Shown here piece after piece: positions 33,934 through 45,671 of a stretch of 64,000 bases of DNA. Each line of letters starts with the position of its first letter. The first letter of the stretch is position 1. Origin of the DNA: Rhizophlyctis rosea (Eukaryota > Chytridiomycota > Chytridiomycetes > Rhizophlyctidales > Rhizophlyctidaceae); assembly GCA_027596075.1 (NCBI GenBank), contig JADGJC010000074.1, positions 87,284 to 151,283 of the forward strand. The letters are read 5' to 3'. The notes beneath the pieces were generated by a model. That model saw nothing but the letters and a program-made list of their open reading frames with translations, searched no databases and was not told the origin of the DNA. The translations under genes and the position numbers were made by a program.

Positions 33934-34839
33934 GTGAACGGCGTGTCCATAATGTCGGCCCATGGAAGCTCTCTGGAGGAGCGCCTGTTGGCGTTCAAAA
34001 CCTTTATGACCACCCACTACTCTAGTCCCACGGAAGAGTCGACGCTGATCGTAACTGCACTCCTCACCGCACAACACCTTTCCTCCACAGACATCACTAT
34101 ATCCTTGCCTTCGAACGCCTCGCCAGACCTTCTGCAAGCGCTTTCTTCGATTGACATTAAACACAATGGCCAACTCGTACACCCAAATCTCTATGTAAAC
34201 TATCTTGCTCTCATACGGGCAACTCGAACCGACTACCACCATGACGTACACCAAGCTTTTCAAACCCGACTCCTATGCCTTTTGACAACTCCACCATCCT
34301 ATGCGGCTCCCAATGAGACTCTGTCGGCATTGAAAACGTTCAAAGACCGCTGCGCACCTTATATCTCCACTCACCCCTTCCTGCACGGGCTGTACAGAGC
34401 TCTATCTCTCGCACTTCAAAATCCCACATCGTCACTTTATTGGCACATAGATGACGCCGTATTCACTCAGAATGCCACTGTGGGAGTGGACGAAAGGTTG
34501 GACTTCATGCGAGAGTCCATTCACCTCCTCCGCGATGTGATCGGCTTCATACCGGGGAAGCGGGAAGATGAAGCACAACCTGATCCGCCGCCCACAACGT
34601 CACTTACCATCGACTCAACAAGTCTTCACTTATGGACTTTACCACCACCACATAAGACGTCCTATCTAGCTCGTCTCGCTCGTGTCGCATATCCTGGGAA
34701 GCGAATAGTATCATCCGTTCGACCAACAGGGCAAATAGTTGTGTCGACAGACAGCGTTCGTCAGGAAGTGTCTTTGGGAGAAAGGATTCAGGGGTGGATA
34801 GGACGGTTGTATCTTTGGTTGTTAGTATTGTTCACATAG
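33934..34839 (+). CDS. Hypothetical protein with C-terminal hydrophobic tail
   Basis: Single exon, 301 residues. Helix-rich N-terminal part (LEERLLAFKTFMTTHYSS; STLIVTALLTAQHLSS), a central region with LSALKTFKDRC and LYRALSLALQNP, and a short hydrophobic C-terminus GWIGRLYLWLLVLFT that could be a tail anchor. A second Met at residue 7 (MSAHGSS) is an alternative start. I do not recognise the family. It shares a roughly 280-base promoter with the D-lactate dehydrogenase gene; if the tail anchor is peroxisomal, the pairing would be of interest, but that is speculation. Confidence 0.6.
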   Translation: MNGVSIMSAHGSSLEERLLAFKTFMTTHYSSPTEESTLIVTALLTAQHLSSTDITISLPSNASPDLLQALSSIDIKHNGQLVHPNLYVNYLALIRATRTDYHHDVHQAFQTRLLCLLTTPPSYAAPNETLSALKTFKDRCAPYISTHPFLHGLYRALSLALQNPTSSLYWHIDDAVFTQNATVGVDERLDFMRESIHLLRDVIGFIPGKREDEAQPDPPPTTSLTIDSTSLHLWTLPPPHKTSYLARLARVAYPGKRIVSSVRPTGQIVVSTDSVRQEVSLGERIQGWIGRLYLWLLVLFT

Positions 34840-35559
34840 GACGCTGTATCATCCTTGTAGAAAACCGATAGAAGTAAAAGTAATGCTCTGATAATGCTAA
34901 GAATCTGTTGATCATAACAATACAGATCAATATCCCCAGCAGATCTAGAAGGGCTGTTTCAGAATGATCTACAAATGGGTTGAAACTCACAATCAACTCA
35001 AATAGTCCGTCCCACTACCCGTACCAACTGTAGTATCGTAATTGGCCAACTGCCCAATGTCTGTTTTTCTTCCAATTCAATATCATCGGCCTCCCACCTC
35101 GGCCATCAACTGGCCCTGCTGACTCGATGCCAGCAACATCGTCACTGCTGCCGTTGAGGCAGTGTGATGACGGAACTGGATGTTGTACTTTGGCATTGGA
35201 TTTTTGGCTTCGATTTGTCGTAGCAAATCTGTTCTTGTTGACTATTGCGCTGGACCTGGTTGCTGTTTATAGTTGGGTTTCGTGTGCTATTCGTGACTGT
35301 CCCGGGCTCCCGCAAGCCTTTACTATGGCTTATGGGACTGCCTTTGGTGGAAAGCGCGATGAGCTTACACTGGACATGAATCTTAGTTTTCAACCACGAC
35401 GAAAGGGCCCAGATGCAAGGACCCTGGCGGCAATGACGTTCATTGTGGCGCAGCACCAGTGCTTGTTTACTAATCCGTTCCCTCTCCCCTGCCATCCTCA
35501 AAACATCTTGCCCATCTGTACATCGTTCGAACCACACATAGTCCACCCTGAAACGAAAA
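34840..35559. other. Spacer with overlapping chance frames
   Basis: Long open frames on both strands (35127-35675 plus, 35142-35699 minus) overlap each other and the first exon of the SDR gene. Neither shows a domain; I treat them as chance frames. Confidence 0.5.
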
Positions 35560-36905
35560 ATGTCCCTTCGCACGTCTCTCGTCATTGTTGTTGGAGTGGG
35601 CCCAGGAACAGGTGCTGCCTTAGTGCGGAAATTCAGCAGGGAGGGCTTGAAGGTTGCTATGTTGGCTCGGAATGAAGGTGTTTGTCCGCAAGCTCCCAAC
35701 TTGTTGCGCGCGCTTAGCGGTTGCTGACTGTACTAAAAACACTCGCTCAATCGCTTCGTGCAAAGAATACCTGAACAGATTGAAGAAGGAAATCGAAGCA
35801 GAAGGTGGAAAGGTTGGTAAACTTCTCAATGTCGAGAGGTGTGCCAATGGCAGTTAATTTCAATGCAATCACAGGCAGAAGCATTCCCTACGGATATTAC
35901 AGCAGCTGAAAATGTAGCGCAAACCTTTGATAAAATACGGAGTACATTCAGCGATGCAAGCTGGGATCTTTTTGTCTATAGTATGTATATTATGCGGGAT
36001 GGTCAGGCAGCCGGACTATCAATTTTGACATCCATGGTCCAGACGCGTCTGGTTTTCTCCAAGCAGAGTTTCCTCGAAACCACCCCAGAGCAGTTTGGTA
36101 AGTTTCCACATTCATCTCATGTTTTAAACACCAAGAATAGTACATCTGATGATGGCATCTCAGAGCAACTGTGGCAGACGAGCTGCTTTGGCGGCTTTCT
36201 AATATCCAAGCAAGTGTTGCCAAAGATGGTGGAGCAAAAGCAGGGAACAGTGGGCATTACCTCACGACATGTTGAAAGCTACGAATTAGTCAATTCATTC
36301 GTCCTTGCAGGTCATCTTCACCGGCGCCACTGCCGCCCTTCGTGCCGGTGACGGATTTGCCAGTTTTGCATCCGCAAAGTTCGGATTGCGAGCGTTGTCA
36401 CAAAGTCTGGCGCGAGAGTTTGGTCCGAAGGGAGTTCATGTGGCACATGTGGTGAGTTTAGGCACTGCAGAGAGGAGTCTCTTCTGAATGGCTCACCACA
36501 CTAACAAGATGCAACATGCATAGGTCGTCGATGGAGGCATTTGGACGCCCTTGTAAGCATCAATTGCAGATGATCGTGAACATGATTGTATTGGTCATTT
36601 GACAACCCATCTTGCAGCGCGCAGAAGATGTGGCCGGATAATGAAGCGAAGTTCATCCAGCCGGAAGCCATTGCAGACACATACTGGAGTGAGTTTTTGT
36701 CTGCATGATTCACTGATATACCTGTGTCCTGCCGCCGCATATTGATCGATCCCGGTTCTTGTCAGACTTGCATAAACAGCATCAGTCAACATGGACGCAG
36801 GTATGTATTAGATCAGTCTAGTGTTCCATTTAATACGCTTCCCGCGACTTATTGATTCGGCTTGTTCAGGAACTTGACATCCGACCCTTTGCTGAAAAGT
36901 TCTAA
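35560..36905 (+). CDS. Short-chain dehydrogenase/reductase
   Basis: About eight exons. Exon 1 has the Rossmann motif VVGVGPGTGAALVRKFSR followed by LKVAMLARNE. Later exons give EYLNRLKKEIEAEGGKAEAF, PTDITAAENVAQTFDKI, FLETTPEQF, CFGGFLISKQVLPKMVEQ, then IFTGATAALRAGDGFASFAS and AKFGLRALSQSLAREFGPKG, VVDGGIWTP and KMWPDNEAKFIQPEAIAD, ending IRPFAEKF. In this subgroup the usual catalytic Tyr is replaced by Phe-Ala-Ser before Lys, as in related NAD(P)-binding family members, so activity is uncertain. The NAG motif expected after LFVY could not be recovered from any phase-consistent splice. Substrate unknown. Confidence 0.75.
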
Positions 36906-37085
36906 CCATCCGGTGCACAATATGCATGCAACCTGTAACATTGCAGATAGTTTGGTAATTGATCATGCCAATTCCTTAATCCAGAAGTGCCATGCATTTG
37001 CAAAATAAAATTACAATGTACAATGAATCTAAATACAAGACATCTCCAAAAACCGCCATCTGCGCTCACACTTTCCCACATCCCT

Positions 37086-40000
37086 TTACACAAACTTATA
37101 AATCTCCACCTCATACTCCCCAGAATCAACCTCGCCCATCAACTTCTTCCACTCCTTCCGGTGCTCCACCGGCTTCTCCTTCGTCCACCTGCCCCGTTCC
37201 TCCCTCTTCTCCTTCTCCTCCGCCTCCTTCTTCTTCTGCTCTTCAACCATGCTGTGGAAACTTGAGACGACGCCTCGTGCTTTTGCTTCTATTGAGCGGT
37301 ACGTGGAAACGTGAGACGTTATTATATCTTGGAGGGATTCGAGTTGGGGGAGGAGGGTGGGAGTGAAGATGAGGGTTGAGAGATGGGCGTCTAGGAGGAG
37401 AGTTAATGTGTCGATTGTCTGTTGTGAGGTTGGAAGATGGTAGATAAGTAAATGAGCAGTTGCATAAAACGACCTCGAGTTTGTGGGCACAGTTTCAATG
37501 GTTGACATACCCGACTCCACTCATTCGGTTCGTCGCCATCGTCCGCTTCATCGCCTCCCGCAAACAGCCACCAATTAGGCGACTGACCATCCCCAAGGAT
37601 CTCCTTCATCAACCACTCAAACAAAACCGCAACTTCCTCCACCTCCAATTTCCGTAATGCCCGCGTCATAAGGTTATCGTTCCGTGCATACGCAAAAACC
37701 CGACGAAGCAAATACGCATGCCCAACCGTCAACGATTCCCCACCTTCCTTCCCATCAACCTCCATCGCATCCCCATCCGCCTCCACCCCAACCCGCACCT
37801 CCTTCTCCTCCGCCGACAACTCCCCCCACCATTTCCGAACCATATCCCTCCCCCCCTTCACAACCCATCCAACCGCCTCCACCAACTCCTTCTCATCCAA
37901 ATCCCCAACATTCTCCAAAATCTCCTCCAACAAGGCCACATCCCCAGCCCTCGTAACCAGCGACACAGCCCCACCAGGCACCGACCGACTAGTCATCTGT
38001 TTCGTCCGCATAAGATACATAATAAACTTTCGCGGGAAAACCGTCTCCCTTCCAGAATCCGCCACGGTCGTCTCAAACCACTCCACGACCTTCTTCATGA
38101 CATGGTTGATCGCAACACCAGAGAACGAAACCGAGGGAAGAGAGATGACGTCTTTCCCAATCTGGATATTGACGGTCTTCTTCGCACCCCCAATCGGCCC
38201 CTTCTGCATGATCCATCGCTCCGTTATTGCATCAAACTTCTTGTTGGTAATCGTCGCAGTAAGGTTCGACTGACAAATCTCACGGACAAATCTCGTGTCA
38301 ATTTCCTCCAGCGTCTTCAGCGTATTTGTGTACAATTCCATCGATTCATTCTGTTTCACCGGTAGGGGAGTGTCAAGAACACCCAATAACCCTTCTCCAG
38401 CAATGTGCATCCGCTTCTGCTTGCCCGTCGGGGCGTTCACTGTGGCTATCTTCAGTCCGGTGATTTTCTTCTCGGATTGGGTCGCTCGTCCGATGGCGCT
38501 CGCGAGAGTGAACTTGGGTGCGTAATATGGTGTGAGGGTGACGTTGGTTTTGAATTGGAGAGGTGATGCTGCGGTGACTATGCTGTGGGCGAGAAGAAGA
38601 GTGGCGCCTGATGCAGGTGTTTGACAAACTTCGCTCTGTGATGCGCCCAAAATGTCAGCGCAAGATCTTATTTCAATGATTGCAAGGGACTCACCCATAT
38701 GGCATGTTGTCCTCCATTTGCAGCGTTCTGTGACCCTCCAGTGATATCCTCTGCCTTGTCTCCCGTTGCTCCCAAAACCCCCTCATATTGCACAGTTCCG
38801 TAGTTCATGTCCAATACAGTCAACGCATCCTCGTATCCCTCGCCTAATACCAGCCATGTCAGTAAGCAACCCCAATGATTTGCTCTCAACCCATATCTCA
38901 CCAGAGTCTTTTGACCTGATGACGGCAACTAAATCCGCATTCAAGCATTCCACTCGAACACCCAACGGCCGCCCCAACCCTTCCTTGGCGTGCAGGACTG
39001 GCGCTATCATTATTTTTCGCACCAAAATCAAGGACGTGCCGAAAGTGGGTACCGTAAAGATTTTGAGCGATCCGTTGTTTGGACCTGTTGTTCTGGGATC
39101 AGTTCACAACTCTCATTATTTAGTTTTTGACGCGCATTTGTACTCACTGAGGATCACCAATTTTCCTAGCACGTCTCTACTTCTGTCCTTGGCTGCATGG
39201 AATGTGACCCCTGCAATAGTCCCCTTCACTGGAACAACATACTCGGCATTCGTGACTGCTGGTGTAGAGGAGGAGGACGTAACGGTGTGGACGCGTAGAA
39301 TATGGGCTGCTTGTCGCGTGAGAAGGTTGAGGATGTAGAGAGTGGTCGTATGTGCCTTATTCGAAACTATTTCCATGTCATCTTCGGTACCCTCCAACGA
39401 AGACGACTGAACATCTTCTACGTGGGAGCCAACCCAGACGACAGCTTCCTCGGATCCAGGAGTGAATGTAGGCGAGGGGAGTGCTGAGACGGGGACATGC
39501 TCTCTGGGCATCACTGTAAGATGACCGGTTGAATGCGTAATTACGAGATGTGGAGTGGACAGATGTGGGACGAAGGGGGTGATTGTATGGATGGGGTGTT
39601 TGAACTAGAAGGAGCACTTTGTTTAGTGCGTGATGAACGAGTGACAACCCAACAGAACTACATACTGTGTAATCAAGGCGCTTTGTAACGGCAGATACTC
39701 CTCCCTTTCCTCCAATTGATACCCGGAACCGCCACAATTGCTTCCCCTCCTCCACCCCACAAACCGGAACGAAGACGTCGCCATCTCGCATGGCATTCAT
39801 CAACCGTTTGTGTTCGTCTCCATCATCGTCAGCTGAGGGATCGATGTCATCGCCAGCATCAGGTAACGCGGAGGAAGGAAGGGTGGCGGATTTGCCGGGG
39901 AGGAAACGAGCAGGAGACGAGAAGCATGTGCCGGGTGCCACGGACCACGCACAGAGAGGTTGATTCGTTGCGAGCTGTGAACACGTAAAGAGTTATTGTC

Positions 40001-40314
40001 AGTTTTGACATAGACATTATTCGGTGCTGGAATCTGCGTGTTCACGCGGCATACTCACATCGTACAAGTAAATACCAGCACCCTGCACAGTCACAACCGC
40101 CACAGTGTACTCCGTGGTTTCATTTGGTCTCCGGAATTTTTGGGTAACCGCCGCGCTCAAAAAGTGTTTCGGGACGTCTTCATTTGCAGCAGGGGTGTCA
40201 GAGGGGGCCTTCCCGGCCTTCCCCCGCACTTTCTTCGGGAGATCGACAGTAAGTGGAGTGGCGAGTAGGGGAGCTGACGGCTGTATCTGTAGTCTTGGAG
40301 CCATCTTGCCGACG
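37086..40314 (-). CDS. NOL11: NOL11 (t-UTP/Utp8 counterpart)
   Basis: Multi-exon gene. The 5' exons (40314 to about 38700) encode a beta-propeller-like region: VAVVTVQGAGIYLYDVS, LCAWSVAPGTCFSSPARF, LWRFRVSIGG and LVITHSTGHLTVM. A long exon (38698-37403) carries the middle and C-terminal helical part: TRFVREICQSNLTATITNKK, PRKFIMYLMRTKQM, HAYLLRRVFAYARNDNLMTR and EEVAVLFEWLMKEI. The last exon has LTLLLDAHLSTLIFTP and ITSHVSTYRSIEAKARGVVS, ending DSGEYEVEIYKFV. This order and the C-terminal match to human NOL11 (LLDANF..., SIEVLELF) identify the t-UTP subunit required for Pol I transcription and early pre-rRNA processing. It diverges from the RNase MRP RNA gene. Confidence 0.78.
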
Positions 40315-40579
40315 ACTAATCTATGCCCTAGTGGTATCAAGTATAGTCCCTGCAATTGGGGTAGTATTTTTAGCTATAGCAGGAAGAAAGCTCGAAAACA
40401 TCGAAAGGTCCTCAAACCCAAAATTCCGGTTCCACAAGCCACACCACCATCGCGCCACACATCAAACCAAAAACAAAAACAAGTCGGATTGTGGCACGTG
40501 GCGTAAGGCGCCTCAATAAGCCACCACCAACAAGTAACATAAAAACCCCAAACTTTTCTTCCCACCCACTTCTCCTTTC
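40315..40579. promoter_or_regulatory. Divergent promoter NOL11 / RNase MRP RNA
   Basis: 265 bases separate the NOL11 start codon from the first paired nucleotide of the MRP RNA. An A/T-rich element CATAAAAAC lies at about 40537-40546, roughly 35-40 bases before the RNA, the spacing of a Pol III TATA box. Confidence 0.6.
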
Positions 40580-40881
40580 GAAGACCACACTCCCACCGAA
40601 TCGCTCATCGAAGCAACACATACGAGGTGCTCACACCTCATCCACATTGCTTTGGGGAAAGTCCTCGGACTCGCTCTCAATAACGAGACGCGACGGGCAG
40701 AAAGTGTCGCCGGCAAGCCCGGGTCCCTCCCCCTTTGCACCGCTAGGTCCAATGGCCAGATGGTGGTCGCTTTTCTGGGGGAGTGGTTCGTCATAGCACA
40801 GTCATGCGATTGCGGTCTTTCTTTTAGGAGGCTGTAACACAACGAGGCTTACTCGTGGTATGTGGTCTTCCCTCAACACTA
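40580..40881 (+). ncRNA. RNase MRP RNA
   Basis: Ends form a perfect ten-base P1 helix: GAAGACCACA (40580-40589) with TGTGGTCTTC (40861-40870). The invariant CR-I, GGGGAAAGTCCTCGGAC (40654-40670), and CR-V, ACACAACGAGGCTTAC (40837-40852), are present. They pair to form P4: A59-A60-G61 with C48-U49-U50 and C63-C64-U65-C66-G67 with C43-G44-A45-G46-G47 (offsets from 40600 and 40800), leaving the conserved bulged U62. The MRP-specific motif GGGCAGAAAGTG (40695-40706) distinguishes it from RNase P. A T7 run follows at 40882. About 300 nt is a normal size. It cleaves pre-rRNA at the A3 site and processes other RNAs. Confidence 0.94.
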
Positions 40882-40888
40882 TTTTTTT
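40882..40888 (+). terminator. Pol III T-run terminator of the MRP RNA
   Basis: Seven consecutive T residues 12 bases after the 3' strand of P1. Confidence 0.8.
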
Positions 40889-41503
40889 AAGTAAAGAAGA
40901 AAACCTTTTGTTTGTGCGTTTTGTGTTTGTATGATCAGTATCATTTCCGTTTACTACACTCTGTGACTTTTCTTTACTCCGTGAAAAGTTCCAATTTTTA
41001 TGTAAACAAGATCAAAATTTCGTCAGACTATTACTCACCGGGTTGTTCAATTTTCGCCGCCTTACCGGTCTATCATTAGTCTCACATTTTTACACATTAT
41101 ATACCACATGCCTTAGTACAATGAGTGATCTCACGATATTGGAATTGCGGGTGGAAAACCAAAGCAAATTTGAGCCTCATAACTCGCCATTATCTGAGAT
41201 GAGCTGAGAATGATGTCAACATCATCTCAAAACCCTCCAATTGGCAATTTGGCAAATCGTTGGTTTATCAGTTGCAACTCCAGCCTTCCCATGACACAAA
41301 CAAATATAGTTTTGGTTGCAATCAAAAATACAGTTGATTTTTTGCACATCACCTGAATACGCATTAGCACAAACCACATAAGGCTAAGCTACAGGACTAA
41401 ACCAGTCCAAAGCAACAGCCCCTCGCTAATCAAAAACCTCCACAACTAATCACTATCTACATAAAACAAACCACCAAACCAACTACCCAAATTCTAACAA
41501 AAA
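40889..41503. other. A/T-rich spacer
   Basis: Noticeably A/T-rich compared with the rest of the window. Includes the 3' region of the amino-acid transporter gene. No gene seen. Confidence 0.5.
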
Positions 41504-43862
41504 TCAAGGCTTACACCTATCCCTCGGCACATCCTTCCCCCCCGTCGCCCACTGCTCAATAGTAACATACGTAGTATACACCATCGCCCCCGTCCCAAAA
41601 AGCACCAACGCCATATCCTTCCACTTCTCCACCCGGCTCCGCGCAATATGCCAATGGAACAAACTCGGATAAATAAAGCTCAACGGGATGCACGCAAAAC
41701 ACCCCACCAAACTCACAAACTTGTCTAGATTATCCGACCCCCAGTATGATACCCCGGCTAGCAACCCGACCAACAATGCTCGGTACGCATTCTTCTGCCA
41801 CTTAATGACCGGGCTCGATTTGCCCGTTTGGTGGATTTCGAACATGGCGTGTTCGGTTATGCGGATGGTTGGGTAGACGGTTAGGGGGAAGGATAGGATG
41901 ATTGCGATGGCATAGAAGAATTGGATGGCGGAGACGTGCGGGCCTTTGGGGAGGTTGAGGAAAACGACGGTTTCGACTTTGGGGCCGAAGGCGAGGTAGC
42001 CGATCGCACCGATGGAGACGAAGATGATCCCGATTGTGAGGACGACCATCGTCAAGACGAACGAGAACTTTTCTGGCTTCTTCATCGACTCGGCGATCGG
42101 GAGGATGAGACAGATGCCCTCGAATGCGAACATGGCCGTACCGACGAACAGTGGGAAACTCTCCAGGTTGAACCATACTAGTCCCGGTGCCGCCCCGTTC
42201 TTGGAAACTACGAAGAAATCGTGGTAGAAAATGTAGGATAGACCGGCGATAATGAAGACGTCCGCGATCAAGGATGTGTGACTGAAATGCTTAATCTTCC
42301 GGACCCATGATAGCGGGATGTAGATGGCGAGTTGAAGGACGATGAAGAACCAGTCCGGAAGGTCCCACGTGCAATTTGAAACAATTCTAAGGAGATCCCG
42401 TAGATTCTGTGCCACGAAAATGTAGTATGCGCAGCAAAATCCAGCCTACAAAGTTTGGGTTGTTAGTTTCCATATTCAAACAGAACCCTTTCCCACACAA
42501 CACACATACCTGCGAAATCGCAATGGACGCCAAAACCAACTGCCGCACACGCGGTCCATATAGCTTTTCGCCAAGGTCACCAAAAGATCCTCCCAACTGT
42601 CGACTGGTATCCACAAGGAGCAGCATGCAATGAAGCGTCAAGAACCCAATTACCACCATCAGGATAATCGAAAATCCCATCCCGCCGTTTGCGAATGCTT
42701 TTGGCAGAAAGAGGACTCCCGTGCCAACGAACGCCTTGAGCAACATGAAAAACGCCTTCTTCTGTGACGTCCCCTGTATCGTCGCCATCGAAGGCGTTCT
42801 TGATCGGACAAGTGGTGTCGTCTCATTCGCATCCTCCACATGTCCCGGCCCCCCGTTCCCAAACCCACCCACCCCACCCAACGGCGGGAATCCCGCCCCT
42901 TCCTCCAGATCCTCCTCATCGCTATCATCATCGCTCGGATATACGTCCCCACCGTAAAATCCGTAAAGCGCCAAGAAATCAATAAAGTTGCCCGTGATCA
43001 TGTTTGGTGGTCTCTTTCCTTCCCGCTGAGCTTTTGACCGAACAAAATGCCGCCGGAACATGCCAGGGGTATGGAAGTCCGATGCCCGATTGAAAGACCC
43101 TTCCCGTATCATGTCCCGTCCACCAAATAGGTTAGGTTCGGAGTTTCGTCGACGGTGGTTGGCCTTCTCCTGCTTTTCCTGCCATTGATAAACGTCGCGT
43201 GTGACATCCCCTCCCAAAAGATTGTGCGACACGGAACCGATATTAGATGGACCCCCTTGATCCTCCTCGTCAATATCTTGAACAGAGGGTCCTGCTTGGA
43301 CCAAATGCTCCGAGACTAATTTTGCGACTTCGGCGTCTGACATGGGAGTGCCGTAAGGACTATGGATGTCGCCGGTATCGTGGGAATGTGTTGTGGGTAC
43401 AGGAGAGTTGATCCGTTTTGGAAGCGAACGACCTAATTGGTTGCCCGATCGGTGTGGTGACGAGGAAAGGATGGAGGAAGCGGAAACATATGACGATGGT
43501 GCTGGCAATACCTGTGTGCACGATGGGAATATGTGAGCTCAAGGAGAACGAATGGCGAAACGGATACACAACCAACATACAGGAACAAGACCCTGCCCAC
43601 CGCTAACATTGCGAAGCTTATCGCCCAATGCACTTCTACTAGATTTCTTCCCAAGTGGACGAGGCGGAGAGCTCTTTCTTCTTGGGTCGGAGTCGCCAGA
43701 CTGCGGTGACCTTCGACCGTTCATGGCGGTCCCGTTCGAATATTGACCGGCATGCCAGCTTTTCCTATTACTGTTAGGCGCACTACCCGTCCGAACTGGC
43801 TCCTGATGGCCTTGCAAAGCTTTGGTCGAAAGGGTGTCTGCCTGTTGTGTGGACGAGTCCAT
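41504..43862 (-). CDS. Vacuolar amino-acid transporter, AVT3/AVT4-like
   Basis: Three exons: 43862 to about 43590, about 43509 to 42450, and about 42443 to 41504. The first 280 residues form a long hydrophilic N-terminal region (SDAEVAKLVSEHLVQAG; FNRASDFHTPGMFRRHF; NFIDFLALYGFYGGDV) typical of yeast Avt3/Avt4. The Aa_trans domain starts KKAFFMLLKAFVGTGVLFLP and continues with SIILMVVIGFLTLHCMLLLV, AGFCCAYYIFVAQNLRDLL, LVWFNLESFPLFVGTAMFAF, IGAIGYLAFGPKVETVVFLN and a last helix near LVLFGTGAMVYTTYVTIEQ. About eleven membrane segments. The family exports neutral amino acids from the vacuole or lysosome. GTG.LFLP motif intact. Confidence 0.88.
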
Positions 43863-45226
43863 TGCTACGAAAAAGTAACGCCGTTACTCCGTTGTGGATG
43901 GCGTGGAGAAAAAAAAACTAGGTATTATTACGATACTATGCAAAATATTATTGGCAAATAACTTAGGTGGAGACGGTAAAGATATTGGAAGGGGTTTCCA
44001 CATTTCGTGGGTCTGAGAACACCCAAGACCCACAATCAGGAGGGGGGAAGCCAGAACCCAGAAGCCCAAAATTTCGCAGCTTTCGTATGACGGTGTGGCA
44101 CCCTGCCGGTGCGGCCCGCCCGTTTTGCATTCTGCCATTCTGCACTCGACAGTAACTTGATAGTGTGTCTTTGGAATAGGCCCTGCCAGATTGGGTCCCA
44201 GAGGGGTGGCATGGTGGCTGTGCCCTGCGTCGGTTCGTGGATTTCGGCTTGAGCCCTGGGCCCCCAAAAATGAATTTTGGACCACGTGATCAGCTTATCA
44301 CTCCTCGGTCACCTGCACCCACTCAATTTATTACTGCACTTTTGTTAGTCACGGGGTAACAGTGGGTAAGAATGGGTAAGAATGGTGCCTGGAATGCAAC
44401 CCATGACTCAGTCCATATAGATCAGGTGGAAGGTTTCAACCCAGTTTTGACGCGAAGCCCGGCCTTTGACATCCCTGACTTGTCACTTCCAGCGCGTTAG
44501 CGTGTTCTTCGAATGGACAAACAGAGTAAACAGTGCCCAGCCCTTCCTCTGGCATTTTCCTTCTGATGCGATGGCAACTGGACAATATTTGCAACCCACG
44601 TATTTCACGGGTAGTAGGCTGAAAAAGCACTAAGGATGTCGAGTTCAAGGAGTTCAGCACCCACTATTGAGCCTCACATCGGGTAACATGACTCAGACAT
44701 TCCAGAGCTATGCCGGCTAGATGCTCCATCATTGTCAGTCAAAGCGATAACATACATATGGTCATGGCTCAGCTTCGCCCTTCGTCTTCATATGGATGAG
44801 ATCAACTTTCATTCATCCGACCGTGCCATGTCAAATGTTTACGAATTTGGGTGGCACAGACATACAACCGGTATGGGAATGCGTGTGGTGTGTGGTGACC
44901 GTTTCGCGTCGCCTCGGATAACCCTCTTTCCGCCCAGATCGTAGATAGTAGATAAAATATGTGTGATGTTGTTGGACCTCCGTAGATCCCTTCTGGTACG
45001 TTTTGGAGACAATCTGGGGCTTCTCATAACCATCAAAAGATCTGAGTGGCATTCCTTGGGAAGCTTGAGATGATATGTAGTGCTCCACTCAAAGTACAGT
45101 ATGAATGGTATAAGAATGCCGCCGCTCAAGTTGCAACGAGCTCATTCGTCAGAACTTGTCAGCTCATCGCAGAACCTCGTATGATACCCTGCGCCCTTTG
45201 GACATCACCATACCATAATACCCAAA
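43863..45226. other. 1.36-kb gene-poor spacer
   Basis: No supported gene. A tandem GGGTAAGAAT pair lies near 44363-44382. The region presumably holds the promoter of the transporter gene and upstream sequence of the next small gene. Confidence 0.45.
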
Positions 45227-45547
45227 ATGACAACAATGGACGTCTACGAAATCCACGTCAAAAGTCTCCCCCCAATCCACCGCATCCTCACCCACGCCTC
45301 CACAACCCCCACCACCTCCCTCCGCTCGTACCTGCGCCACCTTCGCGCATACCACTTCCTCCTTCACGCCCATCATGACCACGAAAGTCACGAAGAGGAA
45401 ATTCAATGGAATGAGGTTGGTGCGCAGCATGCAGCGACTGTGCCTCTACAAGCCTCTTTCAACACAACAGAACCAGCAATAAAACTGCAGAGCCTGCTCC
45501 ACCTGCATTTTCAAACTGTCCGCCAATTTTCCAAGGAAGAAACCTAA
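45227..45547 (+). CDS. Small His-rich hypothetical protein
   Basis: Single frame of 106 residues: MTTMDVYEIHVKSLPPIHR, then SLRSYLRHLRAYHFLLHAH and a HDHESHEEE patch, ending QTVRQFSKEET. The run of His and acidic residues could bind metal, but no domain is recognised. It lies only 124 bases upstream of the next gene on the same strand. The cytosine-rich third positions favour coding. Confidence 0.45.
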   Translation: MTTMDVYEIHVKSLPPIHRILTHASTTPTTSLRSYLRHLRAYHFLLHAHHDHESHEEEIQWNEVGAQHAATVPLQASFNTTEPAIKLQSLLHLHFQTVRQFSKEET

Positions 45548-45671
45548 TCTCTGTACTTGTACACCAGGAAGCGCAGTCGTTACAGCCCAGACTCTCACAA
45601 CTTGAATTTCCAACTACATTGACTACGCACTTCGTCTGTCCGAAGCAACGTGGACTTGCAACCAAACCACA

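Noticed and set aside
35127..35699. Two long overlapping frames on opposite strands
   Set aside because: Neither has a domain and both overlap the first SDR exon.
40491..40842. Open frames on both strands around 40.5-40.84 kb
   Set aside because: They lie over the RNase MRP RNA, whose helices and conserved blocks explain the sequence.
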